Source of the DNA: Eisenbergiella tayi
GTDB lineage: Bacteria > Bacillota > Clostridia > Lachnospirales > Lachnospiraceae
Length of the DNA stretch: 64,000 bases
NCBI RefSeq assembly: GCF_001881565.1
Contig: NZ_MPDJ01000011.1
Coordinates: forward strand, 62,448-126,447
Direction of reading: 5' to 3'
The notes under the pieces: model-generated
What the model saw: the letters and a program-made list of their open reading frames with translations, nothing else
The model's database searches: none
What the model was told of the DNA's origin: nothing
Part shown: piece after piece, positions 51,860-60,464 of the stretch
How positions within the stretch are numbered: the stretch's first letter is position 1
How the letters are laid out: every line of letters starts with the position of its first letter
Made by a program: the position numbers and the translations under genes

Positions 51860-52333
51860 CTAATGAGCCCGCAGATCCCAATCCTGAAAAGGGAAACCGC
51901 TGCTGCCCCAGGAATACACAATATAGTATTTTTCATCTTTCTTTTTCTCCTGCGGAATGGAAAATTCCTCCCGGCCTTCCAGCGGCCCTATCCCGGTACC
52001 TTCCTGGCGTTCCACAATAAAATGCCATTTATCCTCCCGATACGGCAAATAGTAATCCTCCAGTTCTTCCATCGTCCATTCACTCCGGAGAAGGAGCGCC
52101 GCAAAGTACTGCATTTTATTCCCGTTTCCAACCAGATTCCCTGCCAGGAAACGGCTGTCGCACACAACAGCGCCTTCCGGCAAAGGAACCTGTACCATTT
52201 CCTCATACAGCTTCTTTGCTATATGGTCATTCACTGCCGGAGCAATGATAAATGAAAGAAGGAAATGAAAAGCAATGATTCCCGGGAGCAAACTCATTAT
52301 TATGATTCCCATTACTTTTCCGGCTTTTTTCAT
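51860..52333 (-). CDS. Hypothetical protein with one N-terminal membrane anchor
   Basis: A 157-residue protein I do not recognise. One hydrophobic segment (~8-32, 'VMGIIIMSLLPGIIAFHFLLSFIIAP') precedes a soluble domain with 'PLPEGAVVCDSRFLAGNLVGNGNKMQYFAALLLRSEW', probably outside the cell. The ATG at 52333 has GGGAG five bases upstream. It lies between the SDR gene and the GDSL gene, ~20 bases from each, so it is co-transcribed with them. Confidence 0.65.
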   Translation of the reverse strand: MKKAGKVMGIIIMSLLPGIIAFHFLLSFIIAPAVNDHIAKKLYEEMVQVPLPEGAVVCDSRFLAGNLVGNGNKMQYFAALLLRSEWTMEELEDYYLPYREDKWHFIVERQEGTGIGPLEGREEFSIPQEKKKDEKYYIVYSWGSSGFPFQDWDLRAH

Positions 52334-52353
52334 CTTTTCTCCCATTGATTTCC

Positions 52354-53166
52354 TCAGCAGATGCTTTCGATCACCTGCTCCACCGTAAGCTTCAGTTCAT
52401 CCGGAATATCTTCCCTGTGGGAAAAAAGAACCATATATTCCTCTTTTTCCTCATCCTCCATGGCAGCGCTGATATTCTGCAGGTGCAGCCTTTCCCCAAT
52501 CCTGCGCACCAGTTCATGATGTATGATACAGTCATCCGTTCCCACATGAAAAATTCCCGCCGCCCCGGTATTCACAATATGGGATACATACCCCGCTATC
52601 TGCTCATCCGTGGCAATATTGATATACAGCTTTGTCCAGACCTGTACCTGTCCTTCGCCTGCGGCGCCGGCATACAGGCTGCGGATTCTCGGGCAGTCTC
52701 TGCCCCATACCATAGGCAGGCGCAGGATCATGCAGCGCTCTCCCAATTCCTGCATAAGCATAGACTCACATTCCGCCTTAAACCTTCCGTATTCACTTTC
52801 TGCCTCCGGCGCATCCTCTTCATAATGGGGTCTTTCCCCATCCTTATCGAATACATTGGCGGTGGAAATATAACATAACCGGCTGTTCGGAAGCTTCTTC
52901 ATTTCCTTTGCCAGCTGTCTGTGAAAAGCAAGCTGATCGGCAAACTCTCCCCGAAGGCTTGATATAATCCATTCCGGCTCAGTCTTTTGTAAAAGAATCG
53001 CCGGAGCCAGCGGATCTCTGACATCCAAAAATACCATCCTGGCTTCTGTTTCATAGGCAGCTCTGCTATGAAAATAGGTTCCATATACTGTATTTTCCTG
53101 TTCCAATCGTTTTTTTATCGCAGCCCCGACAAAACCGCTGGCTCCTAATACCAGAATATTTCCCAT
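52354..53166 (-). CDS. NAD-dependent epimerase/dehydratase (extended SDR, RmlD-like)
   Basis: A 270-residue Rossmann-fold protein. The nucleotide-binding loop is 'ILVLGASGFVGAAI' (GxxGxxG), followed by 'LCYISTANVFD' (active-site Ser region) and 'SEYGRFKAECE' (YxxxK). 'RLPMVWG' and 'GIFHVGTDD' fit RmlD/dTDP-sugar reductase-like proteins. No sugar-nucleotide cluster is nearby, so the substrate is open. The ATG at 53166 has GGAG upstream, beginning six bases after the CAT-like gene's stop. Confidence 0.8.
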   Translation of the reverse strand: MGNILVLGASGFVGAAIKKRLEQENTVYGTYFHSRAAYETEARMVFLDVRDPLAPAILLQKTEPEWIISSLRGEFADQLAFHRQLAKEMKKLPNSRLCYISTANVFDKDGERPHYEEDAPEAESEYGRFKAECESMLMQELGERCMILRLPMVWGRDCPRIRSLYAGAAGEGQVQVWTKLYINIATDEQIAGYVSHIVNTGAAGIFHVGTDDCIIHHELVRRIGERLHLQNISAAMEDEEKEEYMVLFSHREDIPDELKLTVEQVIESIC

Positions 53167-53170
53167 CTTT

Positions 53171-53800
53171 TTACTCCATTTCATTCAGGCAGGCCTGAAG
53201 CAGGTCCGCAAATCTGGCTATATGAATGCCGTCCACAAAGGAATGATGTACCTGTACGGAAAAAGGCAGGATCATTTTTCCATCCCGTTCGAAATATTTC
53301 CCCCAGTCAAACAGCGGGGTAGCCGCTTCGTTGTTCCCGGAATAAGTATGGGAAACATGGGTAAAAGAAATCCAGGGCATACCGGAGAACTGAAAAAGAT
53401 CATTTCCCATGGGCCCTGTAAAATATTCCTTCTGTGCGCTGACTGTCTCTTCAGCCGCCTTCACATATTCTTCCAGAGAATCCTTCATGGGTACATTAAC
53501 CACTTTAAACAGCTCTTCCCCCTCGTCCATATAAGTAAAGGAAGTGTCAATCCGTTCAAACAAAACCACTTCTCCATCCTGGAAACGGTATCGGAATTCT
53601 TCGCATTCATTCGCACATTTGGAAACAATATATACGAAGGAAAAAGTGAAGGAATAGCCCTTTTCTCTGATTATTTTCAGGAAATTGGTTATATCCAGTT
53701 CGAAGCTGACTCCATACTGGGGCTGCATACTTTTTCTGAATACCTCGCAGTGAATGGCTCTCTTCCAGTTCTTCAGGTCAATTACTTTATAAGCCGACAT
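53171..53800 (-). CDS. Chloramphenicol-acetyltransferase-like protein
   Basis: A 209-residue CAT-fold acetyltransferase. The catalytic motif HHxxxDG is present as 'VQVHHSFVDGIHIARF', and 'FTFSFVYIVSKCANECEEFRYRF' is the family's substrate-site region. The type-A CAT resemblance is clear, but chromosomal CAT-like proteins in this group are common and are not proof of chloramphenicol resistance. It is followed by the SDR gene on the same strand. Confidence 0.8.
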   Translation of the reverse strand: MSAYKVIDLKNWKRAIHCEVFRKSMQPQYGVSFELDITNFLKIIREKGYSFTFSFVYIVSKCANECEEFRYRFQDGEVVLFERIDTSFTYMDEGEELFKVVNVPMKDSLEEYVKAAEETVSAQKEYFTGPMGNDLFQFSGMPWISFTHVSHTYSGNNEAATPLFDWGKYFERDGKMILPFSVQVHHSFVDGIHIARFADLLQACLNEME

Positions 53801-53851
53801 TCGTTAATTCTCCTTCTCTCATTCCTAATTTCCTGCATTGCTCCCCGGCGA

Positions 53852-54613
53852 TCACAGCAGGATATTTCTTTCCAGCCATCCGGCCACACCATCCCGATCA
53901 TTGTCTGCGCAGATTTCATCCGCGGCTTCTTTTACCTCTGAGATGGCATTTTCAACCGCAATACCCCTTCCGCATTCCCGCAGCATCCGGATATCATTAT
54001 AATCATCCCCAAAGGCTGCGATCTCTTCCGTGCTGATGTGATAATGGGCGGCAAGCGTCTTCACGCCGTTCATTTTACAGGCCTGCTTATTCATTACCAT
54101 AGCAACTGCGTTTTCGGAAAGCTGTATATAAAGATCGGGCGTAAGAAACGGCTTGAATTTCTCTATTTCTTCCAATGATGTGGCTTCCAGAAGAATTTTA
54201 TCGGCGGGCGCTTCCGGCAGATCTGTAAAATCCGTAAATGTATATGGGATATCCTTCCATATGTTCCCGGGATTAAAATTGGCATACAGACAATCCTGTA
54301 TTTCTGCGGACACATGAAGATCGGGGAAGGCCTCCAGAAGAGGAAAAATACATTTTTCCGGATTGGGAATTCCATATCCGTCAAGCATTTTTTCTCCCAG
54401 CCTTACCACAGCGCCATTATGATAGATAGCGGCATCACAGGAGAAAAATGGCAGAAAACTCTTCACAGCCCTCACCGGGCGCGCTGTTGCTATTACAAAA
54501 ACAATGCCTTTTTCTCTGCATTGCTGAATGATTTGCTGAGAATATGCCGATACACTTTTATCTGTCCTCAGGAAAGTGCCATCCAGATCCGTCACTATCA
54601 TTTTAATATCCAT
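53852..54613 (-). CDS. Cof-type HAD-IIB family phosphatase
   Basis: A 253-residue Cof-type sugar-phosphatase-like HAD. Motif I is 'MIVTDLDGTFLRTD', motif II 'VIATARPV' and motif IV 'AFGDDYNDIRMLRECGRGIAV'. The C2B cap is present. These act on small sugar phosphates or FMN-like substrates (family knowledge). The ATG at 54613 has GGAGG nine bases upstream. Confidence 0.87.
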   Translation of the reverse strand: MDIKMIVTDLDGTFLRTDKSVSAYSQQIIQQCREKGIVFVIATARPVRAVKSFLPFFSCDAAIYHNGAVVRLGEKMLDGYGIPNPEKCIFPLLEAFPDLHVSAEIQDCLYANFNPGNIWKDIPYTFTDFTDLPEAPADKILLEATSLEEIEKFKPFLTPDLYIQLSENAVAMVMNKQACKMNGVKTLAAHYHISTEEIAAFGDDYNDIRMLRECGRGIAVENAISEVKEAADEICADNDRDGVAGWLERNILL

Positions 54614-54640
54614 GTTTCCTATCCTCCGCAACTGATATGT

Positions 54641-54922
54641 TCAGTCATCCAAATGAATGGCATGCAGACGGAATTTAATAACACCGTCCGCACAGGTAAA
54701 GTCTATCGTGTCTCTGGCACTGCCGCCTAACAACCGATAATCACCGCCGCTGCGGGCTGCCTCACACAGACTGTGAAGAACGGACATTGTTTTCGGGCAA
54801 AAACCGGAGGGACATTCATACATACAGGAAAAGATATCTCCTTCTTCAAATCCCATTCTGCAGCCCCCGTCCCTGATAACCTTAATTTCAAATTTCCAGT
54901 CTTCCTTAATGGTTTTCTTCAT
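54641..54922 (-). CDS. TIGR04076-like small Cys-rich protein
   Basis: A 93-residue protein with the pattern 'FSCMYECPSGFCPKTMSVLH', which I recall as the hallmark of the TIGR04076 family of uncharacterised proteins. The three closely spaced cysteines may bind a metal. There is no membrane segment or signal peptide. It lies between the Cof gene and the DUF4261-like gene, about 12-27 bases from each. Confidence 0.65.
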   Translation of the reverse strand: MKKTIKEDWKFEIKVIRDGGCRMGFEEGDIFSCMYECPSGFCPKTMSVLHSLCEAARSGGDYRLLGGSARDTIDFTCADGVIKFRLHAIHLDD

Positions 54923-54934
54923 CGGCCTCTCCTT

Positions 54935-55804
54935 TTACCTGTTCCCTGCGGCATATTCTCCAGGATTCACATCCAACACCACACGCATGGGAGCCGCCAT
55001 GGCATCCTCCCTCCGGCACACCCATTTTTCATGATGAATCCCTTCTACCGTATTGCCGTCTTCAATAATATCACCGTATTCAAAAAGATAAGCCGCCAGG
55101 TTCCTGAGAAAAATCACAACCTCATTGGGTTCCAGGTTCCGGCAGTGGAATTGTAGATCAGGAAGCCCTATGGGAGTGAGTCCAAGAGTATCAAAAAGAA
55201 GCTCGTCCGTGCCGCTTATGGTAAAGAAACGGATATTGAGGCCGCCGTCAAGAAAATGAAGCTCCTCCCGGTTCCAGGAAGGCTTCAAATAGGTTTCCCT
55301 CGGCACCAGATTCTGACTGTGAGGCCAGTAAATTCCGATACATTCAGGAAAAAGCTCCAGTATAGCATCAGCATAAGAAGCCAGAATGCCGTATTGCTCC
55401 ATGGCAGGCAGACCGGCTGCCAGCATATTGCTTGCCATTATGGAATAGCGGCATTTTTCCAGAAATCCATCCTTGTCCGGGCAGGCCCAGAACTGGGCTT
55501 TTACATATTCATCAAATTGTTTGCTGTCGAACTCGTCCGCTCCGTAAATCATCAGCTGGGAGGGCAGATCCTGATTCTCCTTACTGTAGTGAACCTGATG
55601 ATCCCACAGCACAAAGGACTTCAGTCCTGCAGGGTCTTCCGGCATTTTCTGTTCCTCCGACAGTTCGGTCACTCTTCCGAATTTTTCGGAAAGCTTGCTG
55701 CAGAATTCTTCCGCAGTGGGCATAACTATCGGTTTTTCAAACAAGGGGATAAAGAAATATACCGAAGACCACTTATCAACGAATGCATTTTTGTTATTTT
55801 CCAT
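54935..55804 (-). CDS. DUF4261-like hypothetical protein
   Basis: A 289-residue soluble protein. 'CIGIYWPHSQNLVPRETYL' and 'LDGGLNIRFFTISGTDELLFDTLGLTPIGLPDLQFHCRNLEP' resemble the DUF4261 family as I know it, though I am not certain of the name. Function is unknown. It is tightly packed with its neighbours on the same strand. Confidence 0.5.
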   Translation of the reverse strand: MENNKNAFVDKWSSVYFFIPLFEKPIVMPTAEEFCSKLSEKFGRVTELSEEQKMPEDPAGLKSFVLWDHQVHYSKENQDLPSQLMIYGADEFDSKQFDEYVKAQFWACPDKDGFLEKCRYSIMASNMLAAGLPAMEQYGILASYADAILELFPECIGIYWPHSQNLVPRETYLKPSWNREELHFLDGGLNIRFFTISGTDELLFDTLGLTPIGLPDLQFHCRNLEPNEVVIFLRNLAAYLFEYGDIIEDGNTVEGIHHEKWVCRREDAMAAPMRVVLDVNPGEYAAGNR

Positions 55805-55834
55805 AGTTGTTTTCCTTTCTGTCCTGCTGTTCAG

Positions 55835-56239
55835 TCATTCTTCACTCGATTCCGGGAAACGAATTCCTATCTCTTTTTCTTTTCTCCACTCCGGCACAGG
55901 GACGTCATCTCCCCAATATTCATCAACCGCACCTATTTTATCCCCGTCCATCCGGATAAAGGATACGACATGAAAAGACAGGGAGTCATCCTTTGTGTGG
56001 ACGTGAACAGCCATTATATTAAGATCTCCCGCCTTTTCCAGCCGTTCCACTTCTCCCGTCCATTCTCCGGGATATTCGCAGTTGGCACGGATAAATTCAT
56101 TCACGGTAAATTGTTCCCGGGTATTATGCCATCGGATGCACGCATCTTCTTTGAAAAAATAAGGCAACTCATCCGCCTGCTGTTCCAGAACGGCTCTCCA
56201 GTATTTCTCCAGGAATTCTTCTTTGTCAAAAGCCTTCAT
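55835..56239 (-). CDS. NTF2/SnoaL-like fold protein
   Basis: A 134-residue protein whose 'EEFLEKYWRAVLEQQADELPYFFKEDACIRWHNTREQFTVNEFIR' start and later 'FIRMDGDKIGAVDEYWGDD' match the SnoaL/NTF2-like cone fold. Members are isomerases, hydrolases or binding proteins; no catalytic set can be assigned. It lies 19 bases downstream of a flavodoxin gene in the same run. Confidence 0.7.
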   Translation of the reverse strand: MKAFDKEEFLEKYWRAVLEQQADELPYFFKEDACIRWHNTREQFTVNEFIRANCEYPGEWTGEVERLEKAGDLNIMAVHVHTKDDSLSFHVVSFIRMDGDKIGAVDEYWGDDVPVPEWRKEKEIGIRFPESSEE

Positions 56240-56258
56240 CTCCGGTTCTCCTTCCTGC

Positions 56259-56894
56259 TTACCACCACTGTTTCAGAATCTCTTTTGTCTTCATTCCGTT
56301 CTTCTTCACGGCCTGCCTCCAGCCGAATTCCGCAGCAGCTTTGTAGGCAAATCTGGGAAAATCCATCTGGACAAAGACTGTTTCTCCGGCTCTTTGTGCG
56401 GCGCTGTCCTCTGCAAGACGGCAAAGCGCTTTTCCAAGGGATGCACCCGGCCCGCGGCCCGCAGGCACATTGGCAAGCGCAGAGACCATTCCGCCGCCTC
56501 CGGCCCCGATTCCGTATCCCCACTCCAAACCGCTGCGGCAGCACCAGTTTTCCATCATCTTAATGGCCACGGCATTCTGGCAGCCTTCATAAAAACCACA
56601 GTTAAGTATGGCATAAACTGTCCGCTTTTTCTTTTTCTCCCGGATCACCGTCTCCAAATCCAGCAAGGCGCTGACCATATGTGAGGGGATTCCGTCCACG
56701 TACAAGGGGAAGGCAAAAATCAGGACATCACTGTCTGCTGCCTCCTGCAGCTGTTCCGGCTGCGGGTGCGGGGTAAAAAAATGCAGTTCACAAAGAGAAG
56801 CATCGCTTTTCATATATCCTTTTAATTGGGATAAAATCACTCCGGAAGCGCTGTCCCTGCGTTTCGGGCTTCCGTTTATCAATGTAATTTTCAT
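56259..56894 (-). CDS. NAD(P)H-dependent oxidoreductase, flavodoxin fold
   Basis: A 211-residue flavodoxin-like protein. 'ITLINGSPKRRDSASGVILSQLKGYM' is the FMN-phosphate loop, and 'DVLIFAFPLYVDGIPSHMVSALLDLE' is the second flavin-binding segment. Probably a quinone or iron-sulfur-flavoprotein-like reductase. Its start overlaps the stop of the next upstream flavodoxin gene by four bases, so the two are coupled. Confidence 0.8.
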   Translation of the reverse strand: MKITLINGSPKRRDSASGVILSQLKGYMKSDASLCELHFFTPHPQPEQLQEAADSDVLIFAFPLYVDGIPSHMVSALLDLETVIREKKKKRTVYAILNCGFYEGCQNAVAIKMMENWCCRSGLEWGYGIGAGGGGMVSALANVPAGRGPGASLGKALCRLAEDSAAQRAGETVFVQMDFPRFAYKAAAEFGWRQAVKKNGMKTKEILKQWW

Positions 56895-57409
56895 ACAAGC
56901 CCTCCTGCTTCTTCCGGATTGCCGCAGAAAGTCACCTGTTTTACCTCACAGTACAGATTATCTGCCATTGCATCCACCCATTCCCGCGCGGTTTCTTTCT
57001 CCTGCTCCGTAAGATCCTCTCCGTAAAAAACAACTCTTAATGCCAATGTTTTCCGATATCTCTGACGATGATGCATTTCCCCGTTTTTTATAACAAAATA
57101 GGGGAGGATATAAGGTATGCTCCTGTCCAGTACATTCTTAACAAAAGGGCCGGGGCCTCCGAAGCAGCAGCGGCTTATCAGTATAATTTCCCCGCTGCCT
57201 GCCAGCAGCCTGCCCATTTCATTGTATTTATCCTTAAGGATGCACTTCCCCGGCGTTTTGAGCCAGCAGCCAAAACAGCCTATACAGGACTTTATAGAAC
57301 CATCGTCACAAATTTCAATTATATTTTCATCCTTTACTGCGGGCATTGCTCCGGCGGGCAGGTCATGAATAACCAGCCTCTTCTCGTGTTGTCTCAATTC
57401 TTCTTTCAT
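56891..57409 (-). CDS. Flavodoxin family protein with CxxC-xxC cysteine motif
   Basis: A 172-residue protein related to iron-sulfur flavoproteins: 'SIKSCIGCFGCWLKTPGKCILKD' supplies four cysteines in a compact pattern, followed by 'EIILISRCCFGGPGPFVKNVLDRS' (flavin-binding-type segment). The N-terminus is short and lacks the usual FMN loop, so it may work with the adjacent flavodoxin gene, with which it overlaps (ATGA). Confidence 0.72.
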   Translation of the reverse strand: MKEELRQHEKRLVIHDLPAGAMPAVKDENIIEICDDGSIKSCIGCFGCWLKTPGKCILKDKYNEMGRLLAGSGEIILISRCCFGGPGPFVKNVLDRSIPYILPYFVIKNGEMHHRQRYRKTLALRVVFYGEDLTEQEKETAREWVDAMADNLYCEVKQVTFCGNPEEAGGLV

Positions 57410-57443
57410 GCTGATACCTTTCGTCCGCTCAGATAAAAACGGC

Positions 57444-57884
57444 CTATCCTTCCAGTTTTTTTCTCAGGTCTTCCATATACTGTTTTTGCTGGTTTCTAAG
57501 ATAGATTCCCACAAACGGCTTCATCCAGAATTTTTTTACCTTCACATCTTCAGTGAAATCCGCCCTGGCGCCTGCCGTTATTTTCTCAAAGGTTCCAATC
57601 CAGTGTCCCTGCATATTTTCATTTTCCATGTCGAATTCGTATCTTTCCATAGGCTCATAAGCCGTTATGGTAAACGTGGTGGCAAATCCGTCTTTTGTGT
57701 ATTCCCGGAATTTCATGCCTGTATGTATCGGGCTTTTGGCACCCGCAGAACCGGGATTTTCCGGTTCCAGTATTTCTATCCTGTCAAGATCACTTCTCCA
57801 TGCATAATCCTCCAGACTGGTTACCGCTTCCCATACGGTTTCCATATCTGAATGGAACACTTCTTTTCTGTTTGCTGATGCCAT
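57444..57884 (-). CDS. SRPBCC (polyketide cyclase/START-like) family protein
   Basis: A 146-residue helix-grip-fold protein: 'DMETVWEAVTSLEDYAWRSDLDRIEIL' and 'HWIGTFEKITAGARADFTEDVKVKKFWMKPFVGIYLRNQQKQYMEDL' match the SRPBCC pattern. It probably binds a hydrophobic ligand. It lies in the same-strand run, 34 bases upstream of the flavodoxin gene. Confidence 0.78.
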   Translation of the reverse strand: MASANRKEVFHSDMETVWEAVTSLEDYAWRSDLDRIEILEPENPGSAGAKSPIHTGMKFREYTKDGFATTFTITAYEPMERYEFDMENENMQGHWIGTFEKITAGARADFTEDVKVKKFWMKPFVGIYLRNQQKQYMEDLRKKLEG

Positions 57885-57920
57885 CTCTTCCTCCTTCTGC
57901 CTCTGCCGGCGCTTTCTCTG

Positions 57921-58598
57921 TCAGGTATCCGTGGATACATTGTCCCAGTCATCGTCGTATCCTATCAGCCAGTTTAAAGCCATATGCCGCTCCACCACAA
58001 CATCCGCATTGAGGGACGCGGGTGCTTCGTTTCCTTTTATTCTGGCATCCACACAGGCCCAGTCCAAATGGTAAATTAAATCCGCCTCGTCCAGTATTTC
58101 CTGTGTGCCGCGCGGTTTTGCTGCCTGCAGCAGAAGGGACAGCTCCGGTCTGTCACGTACGATTTCAATCGCTCTGTCACAATCACAGACCTCTTCCGGA
58201 TAGTCCAGTTCTTCTATAAAACCCAGGGCCCAGGCAAGCACCCAATAGGCCTCATATTTCCAGGTCATGGCACATAATTCTTCCTCTGATGCGCTGCCGG
58301 AAAATATGTGCTTCTCTTTTTCCGTGAGTTCCTCAAGCGCCTCATAATCCTCCAGCATCGCAAACCAGAAATTTCTTCCTTCCTCTCCGCCGTTCCCCTG
58401 CATGATATCGAAGGCATACTGTATGGTAAGCAAGGTGCATACCATGCGTTTGGCTATTACCTCCGGCGCCTTTATCTTTACAGACGCGGAATCTTCAATC
58501 ATCGGAAGATGTTCTATATAAGGTACTTCCTTCTTTTTCAGGAACGCAATGGATTTTTCTTTTCGCAGTTCCCCTTCTGTTTTCTTATCTGAAAGCAT
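57921..58598 (-). CDS. DUF4272-like protein
   Basis: A 225-residue soluble protein. 'RKEKSIAFLKKKEVPYIEHLPMIED' at the N-terminus, 'YEAYWVLAWALGFIEELDYPEEVCDCDRAIEIV' and 'EILDEADLIYHLDWACVDARIKG' are the family hallmarks of DUF4272 as I know it. Function is unknown. The ATG at 58598 follows GGAGG at ten bases. Confidence 0.7.
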   Translation of the reverse strand: MLSDKKTEGELRKEKSIAFLKKKEVPYIEHLPMIEDSASVKIKAPEVIAKRMVCTLLTIQYAFDIMQGNGGEEGRNFWFAMLEDYEALEELTEKEKHIFSGSASEEELCAMTWKYEAYWVLAWALGFIEELDYPEEVCDCDRAIEIVRDRPELSLLLQAAKPRGTQEILDEADLIYHLDWACVDARIKGNEAPASLNADVVVERHMALNWLIGYDDDWDNVSTDT

Positions 58599-58658
58599 AA
58601 TTTCCGTTCCTCCATCCAAACTGACAGTGCCGCAATGTATAAATAACATATGCAGGAT

Positions 58659-59396
58659 TCACTGTTTTTTATTAATATCACATAACTGCAAAATACGCAG
58701 CAGTTCCTCTAAAGCTGTAATCTCATAATCCGGATTCACTCCGCAGGCGGCGGAACCCTTACCCGGATGATACCAGCAGGTCTTCATTCCCGCTGCCGCT
58801 GCCCCTTCCATATCGTTAACCAGGGAATCCCCTACCATCAAACACTCCGATGGGCTTGCGACAGACAGCGTATTACAGATACATTCAAAAAATTCTGCGG
58901 AAGGCTTTACCGCACCCACACTTTCTGAAACAAAAATACGGCTTATGCAGTCTCCGAATATAGCGGCTCTGGGTACCTGGATCTCCTCCAGACCATTTGT
59001 AGCGAGAACCAGCGTATAATATTGTGACAGACGCCTGCATACCTCTTCCGCTTTCGGTTCCGGAATCCTTTCTTCCTTATAATACCGGGTGTAAATCCGG
59101 CTTAATTCTTCCGGTGTTTTCTCCAAATTCAGTTCTTTTCCCAGTTCGGCGAAACGCCGTACCGCATAGCTCCGGTATAATTGGTGATAATTTTTCCGTA
59201 TATAAGCATCTTTCGTATTATCAAGATCGTATTCCTCCCAAACGGAGTCACAAATATCCGTATACTTTCTATGCAGCTCATCGTTATCGAAAATACCGCA
59301 TGCCTCCATTGTCCTGCTGAAAGCTCTGCGCTCAGACTTTTCAAAATTTATAAGCGTTCCGTCCACATCAAAAATAATATAGGTATAATCCGTCAT
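58659..59396 (-). CDS. HAD-IA family hydrolase (YjjG-like)
   Basis: A 245-residue HAD hydrolase with motif I 'IIFDVDGTLINFEKSE', motif II 'VLATNGLEEIQ', motif III Lys in 'SVGAVKPSAEFF' and motif IV 'LMVGDSLVNDMEGAAAAGM'. It resembles the YjjG group, which hydrolyse non-canonical pyrimidine nucleotides; that assignment fits the neighbouring uridine phosphorylase but is an inference. The ATG at 59396 has AGGAAAAG upstream. Confidence 0.8.
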   Translation of the reverse strand: MTDYTYIIFDVDGTLINFEKSERRAFSRTMEACGIFDNDELHRKYTDICDSVWEEYDLDNTKDAYIRKNYHQLYRSYAVRRFAELGKELNLEKTPEELSRIYTRYYKEERIPEPKAEEVCRRLSQYYTLVLATNGLEEIQVPRAAIFGDCISRIFVSESVGAVKPSAEFFECICNTLSVASPSECLMVGDSLVNDMEGAAAAGMKTCWYHPGKGSAACGVNPDYEITALEELLRILQLCDINKKQ

Positions 59397-59527
59397 TTTC
59401 TTTTCCTGTTCCCTCCGGGTAAAAAACAATCGTGGAGCAGCGCTCTCCTTTCTGTGAAAGGAAGCCTTCCCCACGATCGTCCCGGTCGGAAGGCTGCATT
59501 TCTCATGTCTTCCGCCGGACCTTTCTG

Positions 59528-60313
59528 TTATTTTTTCAAACCGCTCTTTTTATCATCGGCAATCAGTTTACGAAGCGCTTCTATTCCTGTGCGGATAGCG
59601 GCGTCCGTATCATGCTCCACCGGATTGGTTAACCCGGCCTTTTCCCTCTCCTGATTGGCAACCACCAGAAATACAGAGCCGCAGCGCACTCTCAGATAAT
59701 CCGCAACAACAAACAGCGCCGCTGATTCCATTTCTGATGCCTTACAGCCCAGCCTCAGCCACGCCTGCCACTTATTCTCCAGTTCATAGCTAACCGGCAT
59801 GATTTCCGGTTCATGCTGTCCATAAAAAGAATCCTTACACTGTACGATCCCCTTGTGCCAGTCATGTCCGCTTTCCTTAGCCGCTGCGATCAGGGCATTC
59901 ACCACATCAATATCCGCGACCGCCGGAAACTCAATGGGGGCATATTCCCTGCTGGTTCCTTCATTTCTTATAGCCCCCGTAGCGATAACCAGGTCACCGC
60001 TCTTCACATCAATATCCATACCGCCGCAGGTTCCTACCCTGACGAAGGTATCTGCCCCGGCCTTAACAAGCTCCTCCATGGCAATGGAAGCCGACGGGCC
60101 TCCGATGCCGGTTGAAGTTACGCTCACCCGTTCCCCGTCAAGCAGGCCGGTATAGGTTACGAATTCCCGGCTGTCCGCAACAAGACGCGGTGACTCAAAA
60201 TACCGGGCAATCTTCTCACTGCGCTTGGGATCTCCCGGTAAAATAACATATCTTCCCACATCCCCGCTCTTTATCTGTAAATGATACTGTATTCCATTTT
60301 CCGAATATTTCAT
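59528..60313 (-). CDS. udp: Uridine phosphorylase-type nucleoside phosphorylase
   Basis: A 261-residue PNP/UDP family phosphorylase that cleaves nucleosides with phosphate. Signatures are 'VILPGDPKRSEKIARYF' (phosphate site), 'FVRVGTCGGMDIDVKSGDLVIATGAIRNEGTS' and 'GCKASEMESAALFVVA'. The length and pattern fit uridine phosphorylase better than trimeric purine phosphorylase, but the base preference is inferred. I chose the ATG at 60313; a GTG 12 bases upstream is an alternative. Confidence 0.83.
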   Translation of the reverse strand: MKYSENGIQYHLQIKSGDVGRYVILPGDPKRSEKIARYFESPRLVADSREFVTYTGLLDGERVSVTSTGIGGPSASIAMEELVKAGADTFVRVGTCGGMDIDVKSGDLVIATGAIRNEGTSREYAPIEFPAVADIDVVNALIAAAKESGHDWHKGIVQCKDSFYGQHEPEIMPVSYELENKWQAWLRLGCKASEMESAALFVVADYLRVRCGSVFLVVANQEREKAGLTNPVEHDTDAAIRTGIEALRKLIADDKKSGLKK

Positions 60314-60464
60314 ACTTTCCTGCACCCCTTTCCGCCGCCTTTTTGGTTATTGACACAAGTATACCAAAAAAAGGGAAGGGAATACAGTGTTATCTGCGTA
60401 AAAGAATCTTAATTTTTGCTGTAATATTATATTTTCCTTTTCGCAGAAGGCCTGCCTTTCCTGT

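Noticed and set aside
53171..53800. Chloramphenicol resistance determinant
   Set aside because: HHxxxDG is present, but CAT-like chromosomal proteins often lack this activity and no mobile or resistance context is seen.
59463..59495. Inverted AGCCTTCC / GGAAGGCT between udp and the YjjG-like HAD gene
   Set aside because: The following T-tract is interrupted on both strands, so termination is not convincing.
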